A stretch of 64,000 nucleotides of DNA, taken from the NCBI GenBank assembly GCA_963989245.1, contig OZ022341.1:47274626-47338625 (forward strand), in the 5' to 3' direction. Shown in pieces: positions 60,291 through 64,000 of the stretch (position 1 is its first letter; each line of letters opens with the position of its first letter). A program made the translations under genes and the position numbers. Below the pieces are notes generated by a model. The model was not told the origin of the DNA. It saw only the letters and a list, made by a program, of their open reading frames with translations, and ran no database searches. This stretch comes from Nansenia antarctica (taxonomy: Eukaryota; Chordata; Actinopteri; Argentiniformes; Microstomatidae).

Positions 60291-60800
60291 CAGGGGGGTA
60301 TTCTATCAACGTCGCTTAAGTAAAATATAGGCTTATGTAGTGGTTTTATATTATGTTATACTGAGAAATGTGAGTTGGGCAAAGCTAGCACTCAAGGAAG
60401 GCCCATTTCCTTCCTGAAGGTGTGAGCCAAGGTCTGTGTCGCAGTGAACAATTCGGACGATGGACAGGGCCCATAACTTATGTAATCACAGATTTGTATA
60501 ATATGATTGGTTCCCAAGAATGGTGACCTCATGACCAAGGATAGTTCTATAAATATGGGTCCCACCATTGTTGGTGGCTGGCTTTTGCTTCCTGCTTGCT
60601 CCTGGCTGCTACGCTCATGTAACCATTTTGCTTAATAAAAGGCCTCTTTGAAGACAATTGATCGAAGCTCTTTGTGCTTTGTAGGTTATACTAAATCTAT
60701 TAATAATCGATTAGAGGCCACAACACTTATTTTTTATCAATCTTGTGAGACTTGTAAAAATAAGCTTAGATTTTTCTATACGTCTTGGGAGACTTATCAA
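60291..60800. mobile_element. Fold-back element related to 30651-30813, interrupted by a solo LTR
   Basis: CCAGGGGGGTATTCTATCAA followed by CGTCGCTTAAG matches the arm of the nested element in the radixin intron. After the LTR come TATCAATCTTGTGAGACTT and TCTTGGGAGACTTATC, paralleling that element's TCTCGCGAGACTTA core. The right terminus is unclear. Confidence 0.55.
60336..60725 (+). mobile_element. Solo LTR of a retroelement
   Basis: The 390-bp unit starts TGTAGTGG and ends CCACAACA (TG...CA). It is flanked by a 4-bp direct repeat CTTA (60332-60335 and 60726-60729). Inside are a TATA box TATAAATA (60548-60555) and AATAAA (60634-60639), spaced as in a U3-R-U5 layout. No gag, pol or env is nearby, so it is a recombined solo LTR with no coding capacity. 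Confidence 0.8.
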
Positions 60801-61387
60801 AATAAATAAACCTTCCAGATCTTACTGATGGGGTAACACAACTTGATAGTATTTTGTAGTCACTTTGAATCAGTGAGTAAACTGTGCTTCTGGTAAACAA
60901 TCAAAGTAAAAACACCACAGAAAGGATTTAAATCTAATCAAAGTTGTATTTGTTTTTTATTATTTTATGTAATTGAAAATCAACAAACATAAAACATGTT
61001 CATAGCCATATTTGTAGTGACAGTCTCATAGGAAACAATGTAACCATTGTTTACCATACTCTGCCCGGAATTTATGCAATTTCACAATGTCACTCTGGGG
61101 TTACACAACATTTTAAAAGACATCAGAGATTCAATATTTAATTCACTATGTTCTCAGACTTGTTACATTGTTATTATTTGAATTGTCCATTTCTTTTTAT
61201 CATTGACAACACGTAATAATTTAATCTTCTAACAAAATCTACAAAGTTTCACCCGTTATATTAAGATGTTAGGAAAATAATGCATTTTATCTCAATATCT
61301 ATTAAGCTAGGCTACTACTGACCACTAGTTAGACATTTTCCAGTTATTCTCCATCACTAGTTTCAAACATGGTTAATCATCAAACTA

Positions 61388-61952
61388 CACTCACCGAACA
61401 CTATATTAGGAACACCTGTACACCTGTCAACAGTCCAAGCTGGTGGAGGTGGTGTAATGGTGTGGGAAAAGTTTTCTTGGCAGACTTTGGGCCTGTTAAT
61501 ACCAATCATTGCTTGAATGCCACAGCCTATTTGACTATTGTTGCTGACCATGTGCATCCCTTCATGGCCACAATGTACCCATCTTCTAATGGCTACTTCT
61601 AGCATGATAATGCACCTAGTCACAAAACAAAAGTCGTCTCAAATTAGTTTTATGAACATGACAATGAGTTCAATGTTCTTCGGTGGCCTTCCCATTCACC
61701 GGATCTGAATCCAATAGAACACCTTTGGGATGTGGTAGAGATTCACAGCTTGGAGATTCACAGCTTGAAAGTGCTCCTGAAATATCTGCAGGAATTGCGT
61801 GATGCAATCATGTCATCATGGACCAGAATCTCAAAGGAATGTTTCCAACATTTTGTGGAATCAATGCCACGAAGAATTGAGGCTGTTTTGAGAGCAAAAG
61901 GAGGCCCTACCTAGTATTAGCATAGTGTTCTTAATAAAGTGTTCAGTGAGTG
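61388..61952 (+). mobile_element. Defective Tc1-like transposon at a TA site
   Basis: The ends are CACTCACCGAACACTATATT and CTTAATAAAGTGTTCAGTGA-GTG, flanked by TA (61386-61387 and 61953-61954). The body keeps the 3' part of a Tc1-type transposase on the plus strand, including the catalytic-domain wording SPDLNPIEHLWDVV in broken form. It also has a 15-bp internal direct repeat, GAGATTCACAGCTTG. It is too short for an active copy. Confidence 0.8.
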
Positions 61953-62204
61953 TATGATCACTGTGAACACCCAATAAAACAAACAAATTAAAGGATATAT
62001 TTCAGTAATGAAAATGTACCTTAGTAAAAAGATGTACCCTTCTCTACTAACCATTGTACCTTTTGTTTCACTTCTACTAGAAAAACAATTACAGTTTAAT
62101 CAGAATCTAGGATAATGCAGGCTGTTCATGACTGGAAAGCTACACCAGTATTCTGATGAATGTTAATAACCATCTATTCTCTTCATCTTCACCTTTGGAG
62201 TGCC

Positions 62205-64000
62205 TCACTTGTAACGGTAGATCTTGATGCAGTGGTTCATGCTGTCTGACACCACTACGTTGCCCTCTGGCAGTAGGGCCAGACCTCGAGGGCTGCTCAG
62301 ACTTTCACTTACTAGGGGCCACCCAACACCCTTAGCAGGATACAACAGCACACGGTGCTGCTTGCCCCAGTCTGCCACCAGGACATCCCCATCGCTGTCG
62401 ATGCAGATGCCCCAGGGGCAGGCCAGAACAGGTCCCAAGCCAGAGCACACTCCCAGGATACGGATGGTGTTCCAGCCAGGTTCCAGGACCCTGATGCATG
62501 GTGCACGGCCGGTCTCATTACCTCGCTCTGACACAGCCATCAGCCCAGAGGTTGGGCAGGCAGCCACCAGATAGGGCCTATGGAACCCTGTGACTATGGT
62601 GCGCTCCGACTTGGCACCTGTCTTCGGGTCCAACATTAAGGCCGTTAGGGTGCCACGCTTGATATCAGCCACCAGGAACTCATCCAGACGGGTGACAGTC
62701 ACTCCCCTGGGTGCATCCAGCTCTTCGTGGATGGATCCTATCATAGTACCTCCAAAGGTCTGGAGAAGGCGTCCATGGCGGTTGAACACCAACAGGGCAC
62801 GTTCAGCAGCACAGGTCAGAGCAATGAGGCCCTTGGTGTTTACAGCCACATCAAAGTAGTTACAGATGCGAGCAGACCTCTCAGATCCTGTGGGGGACAC
62901 CTGCTGTACGACATTCTTCTGTAGGTCAGTCACCTGAATACGGGCATTTCCACAGTCCACTACAAAGAGTTGCCCTTTGACAGTGGTATGGAGCCCACTC
63001 GGCAGGTTGAAATCAGTGCGACCTGAGCCCTGCTTCCCAAATTGCTTGACCAGGCGCCCTGCATCAAATGCACATGACCCACCATCCTCCTCCAAATCTC
63101 TCAAGGCTGGCTGTGCTTTCTCTTTCCTGCCTCTGTCTGATCGTGGTTGTTCCTTAGCTGGATGCAAGCCGCCACCTTCAATGGCTGACATTGACCAAGA
63201 TCGGCTGACGCGCTTTTGACCTACACCCCGTTTCATTGGCCCTTGGGCTCTTGATACTCTTTCATCTGAGCTTGTGGGGCTTCTGCCAGACTCAGATCCT
63301 CCATTCCCTTGTTCCAATGTGGATGGGGCAGAAGACAGACGAGTCCGATTGAATCTTCTACCTCCTAGGCGTTCTCCCTTGCCCCCATTTATCAAGGGAC
63401 GAGTCTTGCTGGAAAGGTCAGCAGTGCACATGGCATGTCTGTGTTCTTGGTGCGACCGGCAACCACTACGAGGGGAGTTGGGAGTGAAGGTGTAACAGGA
63501 GTCCTCACTGTCTGCTGGGGAGGGGGGGCTACCTCCATCCATAGATGTTCCATGGGGGGGTTTATTAGGGGACAGGCTTTTACGTGAGCGAGGGCGATAT
63601 CTTGAAGAGAGATCCAGAAGGCTAAAGCTGGAACGAGGTCTTCCATGGCTTGTCTTAGGAGAGGTCACTGTTTCATATATGTTTTGAGATGTTCCTTTCC
63701 AAGTTTTCTGTTGTTGGATGCTAAGCTCATGTCTGTCTCCTTCTGGAGGGCAGGATAGTTCCTCACTGGGTACCAGAACCAGGGTTCTTTGTTTTCTCTG
63801 ACCCTTGAGGATGGAGCGTCTCTTGTTTCCATTTTGTCCACTCCCTGGTTCATCTCCCTCTGACTCTCCATGACTGGAGATTGGAGGGAAAGCCAGGAAG
63901 AGGTCCTGCCCAAGTGTGTCTGAACAGAGCGACTCCAGCTCCTCATCCTGGGATGACTCAGATGCACCACGCTGCTGGGGATCAAGCTGTAATTTTGAGA
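62205..64000 (-). CDS. TRIM32-like NHL-repeat protein, C-terminal part, runs off the right edge
   Basis: One exon is open on the minus strand from the window edge to the stop at 62205, about 597 residues. The reading frame has no stop or clear ATG start inside the window, so the 5' end lies beyond 64000. The first ~330 visible residues are low-complexity and polar, with acidic and Ser/Arg-rich parts (EELESLCSDTLGQD, RYRPRSRKSLSPNK). The last ~270 form an NHL beta-propeller: QFGKQGSGRTDFNLPSGLH, QLFVVDCGNARIQV, LDAPRGVTVTRLDEFLVADI, CPWGICIDSDGDVLVADWG, and SSPRGLALLPEGNVVVSDSM ending NHCIKIYRYK. That ending and the FNLPSGLH block resemble TRIM32 more than TRIM3. RING and B-box domains would be upstream, outside the window, so ligase activity is inferred. 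A degraded partial copy sits in hemopexin intron 1. Confidence 0.85.
   Translation of the reverse strand, partial: SKLQLDPQQRGASESSQDEELESLCSDTLGQDLFLAFPPISSHGESEGDEPGSGQNGNKRRSILKGQRKQRTLVLVPSEELSCPPEGDRHELSIQQQKTWKGTSQNIYETVTSPKTSHGRPRSSFSLLDLSSRYRPRSRKSLSPNKPPHGTSMDGGSPPSPADSEDSCYTFTPNSPRSGCRSHQEHRHAMCTADLSSKTRPLINGGKGERLGGRRFNRTRLSSAPSTLEQGNGGSESGRSPTSSDERVSRAQGPMKRGVGQKRVSRSWSMSAIEGGGLHPAKEQPRSDRGRKEKAQPALRDLEEDGGSCAFDAGRLVKQFGKQGSGRTDFNLPSGLHTTVKGQLFVVDCGNARIQVTDLQKNVVQQVSPTGSERSARICNYFDVAVNTKGLIALTCAAERALLVFNRHGRLLQTFGGTMIGSIHEELDAPRGVTVTRLDEFLVADIKRGTLTALMLDPKTGAKSERTIVTGFHRPYLVAACPTSGLMAVSERGNETGRAPCIRVLEPGWNTIRILGVCSGLGPVLACPWGICIDSDGDVLVADWGKQHRVLLYPAKGVGWPLVSESLSSPRGLALLPEGNVVVSDSMNHCIKIYRYK

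Noticed and set aside
61369..61914. Independent genes in small frames at 61.4-61.9 kb
   Set aside because: They lie within the Tc1-like element and are transposase remnants or their antisense shadows.
63665..63985. Separate 106-residue minus-strand gene upstream of the NHL frame
   Set aside because: The NHL reading frame itself stays open through this interval to the window edge, so the other frame is a shadow.

Overview
The window is vertebrate nuclear DNA, almost certainly from a ray-finned (teleost) fish. Genes are split into short exons with GT-AG introns. Long dinucleotide microsatellites are abundant, and the spacers and introns are full of fish-type transposons (hAT, Tc1-like and PIF/Harbinger-type elements, LINE 3' ends, tRNA-derived SINEs). 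The species cannot be named from sequence alone.

Layout. 1-905 looks like the 3' end of a plus-strand gene outside the window. 1270-17440 is gene-poor and repeat-rich; it includes a recent 1.77 kb tandem duplication (2034-5603), a hAT element with a perfect target-site duplication (7429-7913) and two LINE fragments. 17507-21891 (+) is a complete five-exon CDS for a Regnase-family RNase (PIN plus CCCH zinc finger), best matched to ZC3H12C. It is followed by a long 3' UTR that meets, tail to tail, the 3' UTR of radixin. 27099-47591 (-) is a complete 14-coding-exon radixin (rdx) CDS of 578 residues, with a likely non-coding first exon near 50.1-50.3 kb. Its introns hold two further hAT elements with perfect 8-bp target duplications and smaller elements nested inside them. 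53226-59602 (-) is a complete ten-exon hemopexin/Wap65 CDS of 441 residues. 59603-61952 is a spacer holding a solo LTR and a Tc1-like element. 62205-64000 (-) is the C-terminal part of a TRIM32-like NHL-repeat protein that runs off the right edge.

The zc3h12c-rdx pair matches the human 11q22 neighbourhood (ZC3H12C next to RDX). Hemopexin beside an NHL-repeat gene recalls human 11p15.4 (HPX beside TRIM3). The four genes are not a pathway: they are an mRNA-decay RNase, an actin-membrane linker, a secreted haem-binding protein and a probable ubiquitin-ligase-type scaffold. I see no operon-like system, CRISPR array or novel multi-gene machine. The most unusual structures are mobile-element nests that carry their own proof of insertion. 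One is a fragment copied from the NHL gene into hemopexin intron 1 and then split by a 742-bp terminal-inverted-repeat element. Others are a solo LTR inside a fold-back element, a lineage-specific 45-bp coding repeat and a His/Pro-rich tract in zc3h12c, and microsatellites that form parts of splice sites.
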